This document shows, piece by piece, positions 17,175-25,443 of a stretch of DNA of 64,000 nucleotides. This stretch comes from Rhodanobacter sp. (lineage in GTDB: Bacteria; Pseudomonadota; Gammaproteobacteria; Xanthomonadales; Rhodanobacteraceae). The stretch is from NCBI GenBank assembly GCA_004322005.1, contig SCRF01000015.1, positions 46,499-110,498 of the forward strand. The letters are read 5' to 3'. The stretch's first letter is position 1. Every line of letters begins with the position of its first letter. A program made the translations under genes and the position numbers. The notes beneath the pieces are model-generated. The model was given only the letters and a program-made list of their open reading frames with translations. It was not told the origin of the DNA and searched no databases.

Positions 17175-18599
17175 ATGATGAAATCAGCCATGAAGGGGTA
17201 CCTATTTCGCGGCGGCGTCTGCGTGCTCGCCCTGCTGCTGACAACAGCGGCGGCGGCAGCGGAGCTGCAACCCGCTCCGGTGCATTTCGCTACCAAATAC
17301 GGCTCGATGAGCTTTCCGGCCCGTTTCCCGGCCGGGACCACGCTCACCATCACCCAGTGGAGCCATTTCGTGCCGCGTTACGACAAGTGGTTCGACCAAT
17401 ATGCGCAGGACTGGGGCAAGCACAACAACGTCAAGGTCACGGTGCAGCACATCAACCTGGGAGATCTGGTGCCGACCTTGGCGGCATCGATCGCCGCCGG
17501 CAAGGGCTCCACGCTGATCGAGACCATTTCAACGCCCGCTTCGTTCATCGAAGGCTTGCAGGATCTGGCCGACGTCAACCACGCGGCGCAGCAGGCCTTC
17601 GGCAAGCAGGACGCCGTGTGCACCAGCCAGAGCTATCTGCCGCTGAAAAACCTCTGGTATGGCTACTGTCACGGCTGGGTGCCGGATCCGGGCGATTACC
17701 GGATATCGCTCTGGAGGGAAGCCGGCTACCCGAATGGCCCCAGAAGCTATGCCGACCTGTATGCCGGCGGCGTGAAGATCTTCCAGAAGACCGGCATCCC
17801 GGTCGGCGTCGGCATGTCGCCGGAACTGGATTCCGAATTCTATGCGCGTTCGCTGATCTGGTCGTATGGCGGTTCGGTGTTCGACAAATGCGGCAACGTG
17901 GCACTGGACTCGCCGCAGGTGGTCAAGGCGGTCGAATTCCAGACGAAACTGTTCAAGAACGCCGAAACCCCCGAGGTATTCAGCTGGAATCCCGCCTCGA
18001 ACAACCAGGCCTTCGTCTCCGGCCAGGCGTCCTACATCCAGAATTCCATCTCGTTCTACCGCACCGCCCAGCAGTCCAACGCGAAAAATGCCGCGGACAC
18101 CGGCTTCAGTCCCGGCCTCAAGGGACCGGGCGGCGAAGTGCACCAGACCTCGCACGTGTGGTTCATTTATGTGTTGCCGAAATACGTGACCGATCGCGAG
18201 CAGACGCTGGCGGCCAAGAAGTTCCTGCTGGATCTCACCGCAAACTACAGCTGGGCCACCCACGAAAGCGAGCTGTACAACTTCCCCGCCTTTCCCAAGA
18301 CCGTGCCGCAGCTGTGGGCGCACAACGGCTGGCTGGACCATGACGCGAGCTCGGTTCCGACCGACAAGCTCGAGGTGCTGCGCAACGCGGTCGAGTGGAC
18401 CGCGTGGCCAGGCTATCCCGGTTTTGCCAACCCCGCGGCGAGCGAGGTCTACAACACGCACTTGCTGTCCACCATGCTGGCGCAGGCGGCACTCGGCAAG
18501 AAAACGCCGGCGCAGGCGGTCAAGGATACGGCGGCGCAGGTCGCCAGCATCGTCGCCAAGTGGAAGGCAAAGGGTTACATCGGTTGCCCGGCCAAGTGA
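17175..18599 (+). CDS. ABC sugar transporter, periplasmic solute-binding protein
   Basis: This 474-residue secreted protein has a signal peptide (basic MMKSAMKGYLFRGG, hydrophobic VCVLALLLTTAAAAA, cleavage near AAA-AE). The mature part is of the family 1 carbohydrate-binding type (FDQYAQDWGKHNNVKVTVQHI, IETISTPASFIEGLQDLADV), although longer than E. coli MalE. GAGG at 17165-17168 supports the ATG at 17175. It leads a four-gene set with one ATPase and two permeases, so it should deliver a sugar or oligosaccharide to the importer. The substrate cannot be read from the sequence. Confidence 0.88.
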   Translation: MMKSAMKGYLFRGGVCVLALLLTTAAAAAELQPAPVHFATKYGSMSFPARFPAGTTLTITQWSHFVPRYDKWFDQYAQDWGKHNNVKVTVQHINLGDLVPTLAASIAAGKGSTLIETISTPASFIEGLQDLADVNHAAQQAFGKQDAVCTSQSYLPLKNLWYGYCHGWVPDPGDYRISLWREAGYPNGPRSYADLYAGGVKIFQKTGIPVGVGMSPELDSEFYARSLIWSYGGSVFDKCGNVALDSPQVVKAVEFQTKLFKNAETPEVFSWNPASNNQAFVSGQASYIQNSISFYRTAQQSNAKNAADTGFSPGLKGPGGEVHQTSHVWFIYVLPKYVTDREQTLAAKKFLLDLTANYSWATHESELYNFPAFPKTVPQLWAHNGWLDHDASSVPTDKLEVLRNAVEWTAWPGYPGFANPAASEVYNTHLLSTMLAQAALGKKTPAQAVKDTAAQVASIVAKWKAKGYIGCPAK

Positions 18600-18623
18600 A
18601 CCGGCGGGGTTGGGACATGACTC

Positions 18624-19658
18624 ATGGCGACGCTTGAACTGCGGGGAATAAAAAAGCATTACGGCAGCATCCACGCAGTGGATGGCGTCGACGTTGTGGT
18701 GGCGGAAGGTGAGTTTCTGGCGATCCTGGGTCCTTCCGGCTGCGGAAAGACTACGCTCATGCGCATGATTGCCGGGCTGGAAATGCCGAGTGCAGGCGAG
18801 ATCCTGATCGGCGGCAAACCAGTCACGCACCTGCCGCCACGGGCCCGCAACGTGTCCATGGTGTTCCAGAGTTACGCGCTGTATCCAAACATGACGGTGG
18901 CCAGGAACATCGCCTTCCCGCTCAAGACCCGTGGCATGCCGACGGCCGAGCGCGACGCCAAGGTCGCATGGGCCGTCGGCATCATGGGCATCGGGCATCT
19001 GCTGCATCGCCGTCCCGCGCGGCTCTCTGGTGGCGAGAAGCAGAAAGTGGCGCTGGCGCGCGCGCTGGTTCGCGATCCGGCGCTGTTCATTTTCGATGAG
19101 CCGCTGAGTTCGCTGGATGCACAGGTGCGTACCATGGCGCGCGGCGAGCTGCGCCAGTTGCACGATCGCACCGGCGTCACCACCGTCTACGTCACCCACG
19201 ATCAGCTCGAGGCGCTCGGCATGGGCGACCGCATCGCCATCATGCAGCATGGCCGGGTGCACCAGCTCGGTACGCCGCAGGAACTGTACGACGATCCGGC
19301 CGACACCTTCGTGGCCGCGTTTCTCGGTGCGCCGCCGATGAACATGCTAGAGCGGGACGGACACATCGTGGGGTTTCGTGCCGAATACCTGTTGCCAAGC
19401 GCATCGCCGGCTGCCGCACACGACGATGCACTGAGTTTGCGCATGCATATCTCGCAACTCGAATTTCTCGGTGCCGAATGGCTGGTGTACGGCGAGATCG
19501 AAAACGGTGCCACGCCACAGAAGTTGCTCGCCAAGGTGCCGCCGGCGGTAGCCGCCACGCTGCGCGTCGGTGAGCAGCGCGAGTTCACGGTGGCACGTTC
19601 ACGACTGCGCCATTTCGATTCCACCACCGGTCTGCGGGTGCGCGATGAGCGAGGCTGA
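18624..19658 (+). CDS. ABC sugar transporter ATPase (MalK/UgpC/MsmX type)
   Basis: This 344-residue ATPase energises the importer from the cytoplasmic side. Walker A is GPSGCGKTT at residues 36-44, the Q-loop is VFQSYALYPNMTV, the signature motif is RLSGGEKQKVALARAL, Walker B is ALFIFDEPLSSLD, and the H-loop is YVTHDQLEA. The C-terminal roughly 100 residues form the regulatory TOBE/OB domain of the MalK group (HIVGFRAEYLLP). The signature has E in place of the usual Q (SGGEKQ), a mild deviation. The permease gene overlaps its end by 14 bases. Confidence 0.93.
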   Translation: MATLELRGIKKHYGSIHAVDGVDVVVAEGEFLAILGPSGCGKTTLMRMIAGLEMPSAGEILIGGKPVTHLPPRARNVSMVFQSYALYPNMTVARNIAFPLKTRGMPTAERDAKVAWAVGIMGIGHLLHRRPARLSGGEKQKVALARALVRDPALFIFDEPLSSLDAQVRTMARGELRQLHDRTGVTTVYVTHDQLEALGMGDRIAIMQHGRVHQLGTPQELYDDPADTFVAAFLGAPPMNMLERDGHIVGFRAEYLLPSASPAAAHDDALSLRMHISQLEFLGAEWLVYGEIENGATPQKLLAKVPPAVAATLRVGEQREFTVARSRLRHFDSTTGLRVRDERG

Positions 19659-20592
19659 AGCAAGTTCAGGCGTCGGTCTGGGCGATCGCGACCATCTGCT
19701 GGGCTGGCTCATGCTGGCCCCCTCGCTGATCTATATTGCCGCGCTGGTGGGCCTGCCCTTTTTCCTGGCCATCGCCCTCAGCGTGACGTCCGCCACGGTC
19801 GGCGATCCGAGCATTCACGGTTTCGTCGGCCTGGGCAACTTCGTGCAGGTGCTGCACGAGTCGGCGTTCCCTCTGGCGTTGCGCAACAGCGTGATCGTCA
19901 CGCTGGCCACGCTGATCCTGACGCTGGTGCTGGCCACGGCGGAATCGGAGTTGCTGGTGCGGGATTTCCGCGGCAAACGGCTGCTGCAGATCCTGCTGAT
20001 TCTGCCCTGGGCCATGCCGGTATCGCTCGCGGCGATCGATTGGCTGTGGTTGCTGGACTCGGAATTCAGCCCGGTCGACTGGCTGCTGCGCCATATGCAT
20101 CTGCTCGGCCCCGGTTCGCCGCTGGGACCGGCGAACCATCTCTACTACTACGGCAAGGAATGGCTCGGTCTCGGTGCGATCGTGATGATCAATGTGTGGC
20201 GGCTGCTGCCGTTCGCCACGATCATCGTGCTCGCCGGCCGCACCTCGATCCCGCGCGATATCTTCGAGCAGGCCCAGGTCGACGGCGCCGGATTTTTCCG
20301 CACCCTGTTTTCCATCACCCTGCCGGCGCTGTTGCCGATCCTGATGGTGGCCAGCATGTTCACCGCGCTGCTGGTGTTCGGCGACATGGCCGTCACGGCG
20401 CTGACCACCCGCGGCGGACCGGGCTACGCCACCCAGGTGCTGCCGTACTGGGCCTATCTGAAGGGCATCGACGGCGGCGCGCTCAGCGAAGGCGCGGCCG
20501 TAGCCCTGTTCATGTTTCCGGTGCTGCTGGTGGGCGCCATCCTGGCACTGCGCATGGCCTACCGCACCGACTCGCAAGGCGACCAGCCATGA
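19645..20592 (+). CDS. ABC sugar transporter permease (MalF-like)
   Basis: This 315-residue inner-membrane permease has six predicted helices, starting with WLMLAPSLIYIAALVGLPFFLAIAL. The EAA coupling loop, which contacts the ATPase, reads IFEQAQVDGAGFFRTLFSITLP. The ATG at 19645 overlaps the ATPase gene by 14 bases, and the end overlaps the next permease gene as ATGA, so translation of the three genes is coupled. It forms a heterodimer with the next gene product. Confidence 0.93.
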   Translation: MSEAEASSGVGLGDRDHLLGWLMLAPSLIYIAALVGLPFFLAIALSVTSATVGDPSIHGFVGLGNFVQVLHESAFPLALRNSVIVTLATLILTLVLATAESELLVRDFRGKRLLQILLILPWAMPVSLAAIDWLWLLDSEFSPVDWLLRHMHLLGPGSPLGPANHLYYYGKEWLGLGAIVMINVWRLLPFATIIVLAGRTSIPRDIFEQAQVDGAGFFRTLFSITLPALLPILMVASMFTALLVFGDMAVTALTTRGGPGYATQVLPYWAYLKGIDGGALSEGAAVALFMFPVLLVGAILALRMAYRTDSQGDQP

Positions 20593-21437
20593 TGCCGGTA
20601 CTGCGGCGGCTGGGGTTCTATCTGGGCCTGCTGCTGTTCACGCTGTTCGCCGTTTTCCCGATCGTGTGGATGGTGATCACGGCCTTCAAGCAGGACGCGG
20701 ATCTGTACGATGTCGCCAACAATCCCTTCCTGTACAACCTGCCGCCGACACTGAAGCACGTCACCTTCCTGTTCACCGGCACCAACTACTCGGTGTTCCT
20801 GTGGAATTCGCTGTTCATCGGCATCCTCGTGGTCGTCATCACGCTGCTGCTGGCGGTACCGGCCGCCTACAGTCTGTCGCGGCTGGTAGGTCACTGGGGC
20901 GAGCGCTCCGGCATTGCGATCTTTCTGGTGTACCTGATCCCGCCCACGCTGTTGTTCATTCCGCTGTACCAGATCGTCACCTTTCTCAGAGCGGCCAATA
21001 CCGTGTGGGCCCTGGTGCTGGTGTATCCGACGATTACCGTGCCGTTCTGCACCTGGTTGCTGCTGGGCTTCTTCAAGTCGCTGCCGCGCGAACTGGAAGA
21101 GGCGGCGCTGATCGACGGCTGCAGCCGCTGGCAGGCTTTCGTGCGGGTGGCGCTGCCGCTGTCGCTGCCGGGCATCGCGACCTGCATCGTGTTCGCCTTC
21201 GCCCTGTCGCTGAGCGACTACATCTACGCGACGGTTTTCGTCAGTTCGACCGCCAGCCACACGGTGAGCGCCGGCGTACCCACCGAGCTGATCCGCGGCG
21301 ACATCTATTACTGGCAGTCGCTGATGGCGGCGGCGGCCATCGTCACGATCCCGCTGGCAGTGGCCTACGGCCTGTTGTTCGACCGGCTGGTCAAGGGCTT
21401 CCAGAGCGACTCGGCCGGAAGTGAGGCCACCCCCTGA
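20589..21437 (+). CDS. ABC sugar transporter permease (MalG-like)
   Basis: This 282-residue permease is of the MalG type. Six helices are predicted, beginning GFYLGLLLFTLFAVFPIVWM, and the EAA loop is LEEAALIDGCSRWQAFVRVALP. The periplasmic region after helix 1 (ADLYDVANNPFLYNLPPTLKHVTFLF) is typical of the subfamily. The start codon overlaps the stop of the partner permease. It ends the operon; the restriction-modification remnant on the opposite strand begins 18 bases later. Confidence 0.93.
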   Translation: MMPVLRRLGFYLGLLLFTLFAVFPIVWMVITAFKQDADLYDVANNPFLYNLPPTLKHVTFLFTGTNYSVFLWNSLFIGILVVVITLLLAVPAAYSLSRLVGHWGERSGIAIFLVYLIPPTLLFIPLYQIVTFLRAANTVWALVLVYPTITVPFCTWLLLGFFKSLPRELEEAALIDGCSRWQAFVRVALPLSLPGIATCIVFAFALSLSDYIYATVFVSSTASHTVSAGVPTELIRGDIYYWQSLMAAAAIVTIPLAVAYGLLFDRLVKGFQSDSAGSEATP

Positions 21438-21454
21438 CTCAGGCTGAAACTCAA

Positions 21455-21705
21455 TCAGTATTCCCATGCTTCATGCGCCAGCGGCGACTTGTTGAGCAGA
21501 TCGCGGCGTAGACGCCAGCCGGGCAGGTATTGATCCATGAGAGCCGCGAATCTTTCGCTGTGGTGACGCTCCATCAAGTGCACAAGCTCGTGCACGACGA
21601 TGTATTCCAGACACTGCACCGGCTTCTTGACCAGCTTCCGAGCTGCTCGAACAGCCCGAGCAGGCGTTGCTGAGTAGCGATTTCACGCTGGCCGACGGTG
21701 CTCAT
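21455..21705 (-). pseudogene. Scar joining the hsdR N-terminus to the C-terminus of a YgjP-like metallopeptidase
   Basis: From the ATG at 21705, preceded by a good ribosome site (GGGGAAG), the first roughly 23 codons read MSTVGQREIATQQRLLGLFE, an N-terminus typical of type I restriction subunit HsdR. The frame is then lost. In another frame the remaining sequence reads PVQCLEYIVVHELVHLMERH and continues to LPGWRLRRDLLN, the C-terminal end of the YgjP/DUF45 zinc peptidase family, with its HELVH zinc motif and further histidines, ending at 21455. In intact loci hsdR is about 1000 codons and a YgjP gene often follows it. A single deletion explains this chimera. Confidence 0.82.
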
Positions 21706-21792
21706 TCACGCTTCCCCTGCAGTCTGAATCTGCGAGACCCGACACGCCTGGTCAGCGCGCTTTGCCGACAACGCTGCGGTAGAATAAGGCCC

Positions 21793-21978
21793 ATGAAGTC
21801 GGCCAAGACCACCATCCCAGCCACGTCCGCGCGCCTGTCCAACCCGCTGGACAAGCAGGCGATCATCCGTGCCGTGGCCAGTTCCACCGCCATTGAAACA
21901 GGGCAAAGCATTGCCCGGATCGAGCGCAAGCTGCGCGCCGGCAACAGTAACTTCAGACACGTCACGCTGGCTCGCTGA
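21793..21978 (+). CDS. Small hypothetical protein, possibly a Fic-type antitoxin relative
   Basis: This 61-residue protein is encoded opposite to the surrounding remnant operon, in the gap between the AlbA_2 gene and the hsdR scar. It reads as a basic helical protein with SNPLDKQAIIRAVASSTAIE and IARIERKLRAG. The STAIET segment faintly recalls the inhibitory motif of Fic antitoxins, S/TxxxE followed by G or N, but the last position is T and no Fic gene is present, so this is only a remark. AAGG before the ATG gives a plausible ribosome site. Function unknown. Confidence 0.5.
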   Translation: MKSAKTTIPATSARLSNPLDKQAIIRAVASSTAIETGQSIARIERKLRAGNSNFRHVTLAR

Positions 21979-22004
21979 AATCCACCTGGACTGGCCAACA
22001 CCCT

Positions 22005-23324
22005 TCATTTCAGCACTTCCCAATGTCCGGACTTGGTCGATCCTTTGCGGCGGATGGCTCCGGCCTTCTTCAGTTTGTCCAGGTGATACTTGATGCCGTC
22101 GGTGCTCAGGCCGATGCGCTCCGACAAAGCTTTACGGGTGAGCGCTGGCTCGGCCTGCAGCAACGCCAGAATCTGTTCTTGGGTAGTTTCTTGGGTAGTT
22201 TCTTGGGTAGTCCGCCCCTCATCCACCACCATGAACGGCAGCTCCACCCACAAACCGTTGTCCCAACGGAAGCGTGGCTCCGGTGAGCCATAGGCCATGC
22301 AGGCCTGCCGGATCAGATCGATACCGCGGCCCCAGGATTCCAGTAGCGAGGCGCGGAAAAACACGTTAGCGATATCCGGGTTGTACGGCACGGAAGCATG
22401 TTTGGCGGTGAGCTGATCCAGCGTCCAATGCAGCGGCAACTGGCCCGGATTCCAGATCATCAGCTTGTTGTCGTACACGCTGATCTGGATCGGAATGCCC
22501 GATGCGTAATCCTTGTGCGCGATGGCGTTGATCAACGCCTCGCGCAGCGCCGCCTCGGGCACCGGGAAGGTTTCCAAACGCTGCACGCCGGCGTAGGAGA
22601 TACCCGCGCGCAAGTATTTGGTCAGCAGCAGATCCAGCGTGCGGTCCACCTGCGAAAACAGGTCGCCATGGATCTCATCGTGGTACAGCAGGTCGGAATC
22701 GGTGCGGAAGTAGCCGATCTTCACCGACGCACCCGTGACCAAGCGTTCGGGATCGTCGCCAAACAACAACACGGCCGCACGTTTCAGGTAGCCCTGTTCG
22801 AACAGGCGCAGCTTGTCGAGCAGCACCGCATCGGGTTCCGCCAGCAGCGCTGCGGAAATCCGTTGGCCTCTGGCGGCACGCTTGCGAAAGCCCGCCAGCG
22901 CTGTCGCCGAAAGATCGGCCACACCGAACCCAGGCACCGGCACGCCATCCCAGTGGCGCCCCTGCTTGCGCAGCAGGAAGCGATCCAGCGCCGCGCCCTT
23001 CAGCGCCTGGTTGGTACTGCCGCTGCGGTAGTAATACTCGCCCCGGTAACTGATCGGGTTGGGGTAGGCCGGCACCGCGATTTCCAGATAGTCCAGGCCC
23101 GCGTCGGTGCGCAGATTCACATCGACCATGATGCCAAGCAGGTCGCGCACCTTGTTCGGCAACTCCTCCAGCAAGCGGCGCGCATCGTGCAGGCCAATCA
23201 CCGCACCCTCGTCATCCCGCCCGATCACCAGCACGCCGCCTTCGGCATTGGCGAAGCCACAGATCCATTTCAGGTACTCATCGCGCCAGGACGCCTTCCA
23301 TTCCTCGTGCTGGTGTTCGCTCAT
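22005..23324 (-). CDS. Schlafen/AlbA_2-domain putative regulator, cargo of a type I R-M locus
   Basis: This 439-residue protein has three parts. The N-terminal AlbA_2 (Schlafen-like) domain reads EEWKASWRDEYLKWICGFAN then AEGGVLVIGRDDEG. The middle region contains ALREALINAIAHKDY and PGQLPLHW, typical of the HATPase_c_4 region of this family. The C-terminal winged helix reads ALTRKALSERIGLSTDGIKY. A linker of three TTQE repeats lies at about residues 370-382. Genes of this type commonly sit between hsdS and hsdR in type I R-M operons. Their role is not settled; regulation or ancillary defence has been suggested. The start at 23324 begins the family sequence. The gene appears intact although the R-M genes around it are broken. 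Confidence 0.85.
   Translation of the reverse strand: MSEHQHEEWKASWRDEYLKWICGFANAEGGVLVIGRDDEGAVIGLHDARRLLEELPNKVRDLLGIMVDVNLRTDAGLDYLEIAVPAYPNPISYRGEYYYRSGSTNQALKGAALDRFLLRKQGRHWDGVPVPGFGVADLSATALAGFRKRAARGQRISAALLAEPDAVLLDKLRLFEQGYLKRAAVLLFGDDPERLVTGASVKIGYFRTDSDLLYHDEIHGDLFSQVDRTLDLLLTKYLRAGISYAGVQRLETFPVPEAALREALINAIAHKDYASGIPIQISVYDNKLMIWNPGQLPLHWTLDQLTAKHASVPYNPDIANVFFRASLLESWGRGIDLIRQACMAYGSPEPRFRWDNGLWVELPFMVVDEGRTTQETTQETTQEQILALLQAEPALTRKALSERIGLSTDGIKYHLDKLKKAGAIRRKGSTKSGHWEVLK
22178..22211. repeat. In-frame 12-bp tandem repeat in the AlbA_2 gene
   Basis: Almost three copies of CTTGGGTAGTTT, read on the plus strand, encode the TTQE repeats of the linker between the ATPase-like region and the winged helix. 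Copy-number change would lengthen or shorten the linker by four residues without breaking the frame. Confidence 0.9.
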
Positions 23325-23447
23325 GTCAGTGGATCCTTCCAGCAAACGGTTTCTGCGTCATGCTTTCAGATTCTTCCAGATGAGCATCACCAGGCTGCTT
23401 GAACAGCAAACGTTGCCACATGAAAACTTCTGGTCTGCCCACGACTT

Positions 23448-25319
23448 TCATTCTTCCTCATCGCCCGCCTCGTCAGCAGGCCGCTTGCGGTTCGCCAACC
23501 AGTACGCGTTGAACACCAGCTTCAAGGCGAGCCACCATACATAAATCACATAGACAGACTGGCATGCGCCTTCATCCAGCAAGCCATGGGCAAGTTCGTT
23601 GCGAAGATTCGGGCCATGGGCGTCGCAAAGTAGGGCACTGAATTCGAAAGTCAGGTCCTCACCAAAGACCTTTCCCGCCTCGGGCATGCCCAGCAATGTA
23701 CTCAAGCCGCACTCGCTCTCGATGCCATTGCCATCGAGCGTCGTGGTCTTGATCCCAGCCTGCTTGAGGTGAAAACGCACCATGTGCTCGATCTGTGGAA
23801 CAAGCAGATGGATCGCCGTGACAAGATCCCGGTCGTAACCGGCAAAGAGCGCCTTGCCAAACAATCCTGCGCGCCCAGGAGGAACGATGGGCGACCGATG
23901 GGCCAAGGCCACGAAATCGGCTTCACGCAGCCTGTGCTCCATCAGAATGATTTCAAGCGCCGGCACAATTTCGCCCCGAACCGCGAGCCCGACCAGAAGT
24001 TGAAGGTCATTGATCATTTGCGCGCGAATGACAATTTCGTCGCTCGCCGTCAGCGTGCCTGCCAGACTCATGCCGGGGCGCTTGGCAATCACACGGCCAT
24101 CCCGACTCATGGTCGTTGCCTGAAAGAATGCCTGCAGCGGGTGCTTGCGCAGTGTCGCGATGGCCTCATCACGGGCCTGCTTGGCATTTGCGCCGGAGTG
24201 TAGGTTGGCCAGCGCCTTCAATGCATCGGTGGCCGTCTTGCCCCTGACCGCATTACGTGCGTGCTCGACCAGTGGCGTGATGTCCATCATGGGGGAGTGG
24301 ATGGTGCCCATCTCGTCGAGCAACTTTTCTCCCGATTGCTGAAGAAGCAGTTGCAACTCGGCAATCCGTTCGTCCACGCGCCAATCAGCACGTTGCAACT
24401 TGGGGATGGTGCGATAGGTCTGGATGGCATCTTCGTAAAAGCTGTTGGCCGCCATGTGGCTGGTGTTGTCGGACGCGATCCTAGCATCGGCCTCCTTTAC
24501 CCAGTTCTCGGCCATGGCAACCGTCATTTCCGCCGCCTTCGCGTGGTCATCCGCGGCCTTGAACCAATCGATCGCTGCCCGCCAATACTCACCGGCACGA
24601 TGAAGATCGCCTTTGTCGTCGAATTCACGCGCTGAGCTCTCAAGCTTCTGCGCTATGGCAGGCTGCCGGTCACGTCCAAGACGGCCGGATTCGAGCAACT
24701 CGGCCAGCCAAAGGATGAGGAAACCATCCGCACACGACGCAGCCTCGAACGCCGCCAGAATGGCCGCCTCCATTTCCTGCAGTCGATTGCCCGCGGTAGC
24801 TTTCAACATGCGAGCCAAGCCAATGGCCCGCTCCCAGCATTCGCGGCCATCCAGTACCCAGGTTTCGGCATCCAGCGGAATCGCGCGGTAGGCGTCGATG
24901 GCCGCGAGCGCGAACCTGACCTCACGGGGCTTTCCCAGAAGCCAGACCACATCGGCGATACGTGCCTTCAACCGCACGTCACCGATGTCATCGATAATCT
25001 GTGCAAGAAACACGATATCCGCTTCGGAAAAATCATCGGGGATCACAGAGCGCTGTCCATCGATCACCATGATGGGCTGATAGGGCTCGTTGATGCTCTT
25101 GGGCCGCAGCATCATCGAGCAGGCATCGGCGAGCAGCCACAACACCTTCCCACGCTTCAGCTGCTTCGCTTCCATTGCCTTCCGCGCCGCTGACGAGAAG
25201 GCGCGCCACATGGCACTGTAGTTCTCCGATGCGCTGTCGGTCAGCACATCTCGCCATCCATTTTCGGCAAAGTGCTGCAGAGTTACGGCGAGCTCTTCCG
25301 GATAGTGTTCTGTGTTCAT
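23448..25319 (-). CDS. DUF4209 domain protein with HEPN-like RNxxxHG motif, cargo of a type I R-M operon
   Basis: This 623-residue soluble protein is almost entirely helical; the middle (AGEYWRAAIDWFKAADDHAK and onward) looks like TPR-type repeats. Near the C-terminus it carries RNELAHG with R573 and H578, the RNxxxHG motif that defines DUF4209 and matches the RX4H core of HEPN ribonucleases. The tail is acidic (DEAGDEEE). Its ATG at 25319 overlaps the stop of the hsdS remnant as ATGA, so it was translationally coupled to the type I R-M operon. The base composition is visibly less GC-rich than the flanks. RNase activity and a defence role are inference. Confidence 0.8.
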   Translation of the reverse strand: MNTEHYPEELAVTLQHFAENGWRDVLTDSASENYSAMWRAFSSAARKAMEAKQLKRGKVLWLLADACSMMLRPKSINEPYQPIMVIDGQRSVIPDDFSEADIVFLAQIIDDIGDVRLKARIADVVWLLGKPREVRFALAAIDAYRAIPLDAETWVLDGRECWERAIGLARMLKATAGNRLQEMEAAILAAFEAASCADGFLILWLAELLESGRLGRDRQPAIAQKLESSAREFDDKGDLHRAGEYWRAAIDWFKAADDHAKAAEMTVAMAENWVKEADARIASDNTSHMAANSFYEDAIQTYRTIPKLQRADWRVDERIAELQLLLQQSGEKLLDEMGTIHSPMMDITPLVEHARNAVRGKTATDALKALANLHSGANAKQARDEAIATLRKHPLQAFFQATTMSRDGRVIAKRPGMSLAGTLTASDEIVIRAQMINDLQLLVGLAVRGEIVPALEIILMEHRLREADFVALAHRSPIVPPGRAGLFGKALFAGYDRDLVTAIHLLVPQIEHMVRFHLKQAGIKTTTLDGNGIESECGLSTLLGMPEAGKVFGEDLTFEFSALLCDAHGPNLRNELAHGLLDEGACQSVYVIYVWWLALKLVFNAYWLANRKRPADEAGDEEE

Positions 25320-25443
25320 TGGTCTGCCTGCAAATGACGAGGCATAAGGCGAATTGTTCCCATCAGCAGCTCCTGCATCATGCCTCACTTGAATTGGCGG
25401 GTCTTGGCGAGGCGAGATCCCAGCGCGGCAATTCAGCATCCAT
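25316..25443 (-). pseudogene. hsdS C-terminal remnant
   Basis: Read in the right frame, this segment gives MDAE, then after a one-base loss IAAL...RLAKTRQFK, a stop codon, and GMMQELLMGTIRL. This is the standard C-terminal coil of type I specificity subunits (D-A-E-I-A-A-L...RLAKTR...K-Q-G-M-M-Q-E-L-L-T-G-R-I-R-L). It therefore carries a frameshift and a nonsense codon. The remnant stop at 25316-25318 overlaps the DUF4209 start codon. Both target-recognition domains are missing. Confidence 0.82.

Noticed and set aside
21793..21978. Assignment as a VbhA-type Fic antitoxin
   Set aside because: The inhibitory motif lacks the final G or N directly after E, and no Fic gene is nearby; kept only as a hypothetical protein.
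22178..22211. Possible CRISPR or satellite repeat
   Set aside because: Only three contiguous 12-bp copies without spacers, in frame inside a coding gene.
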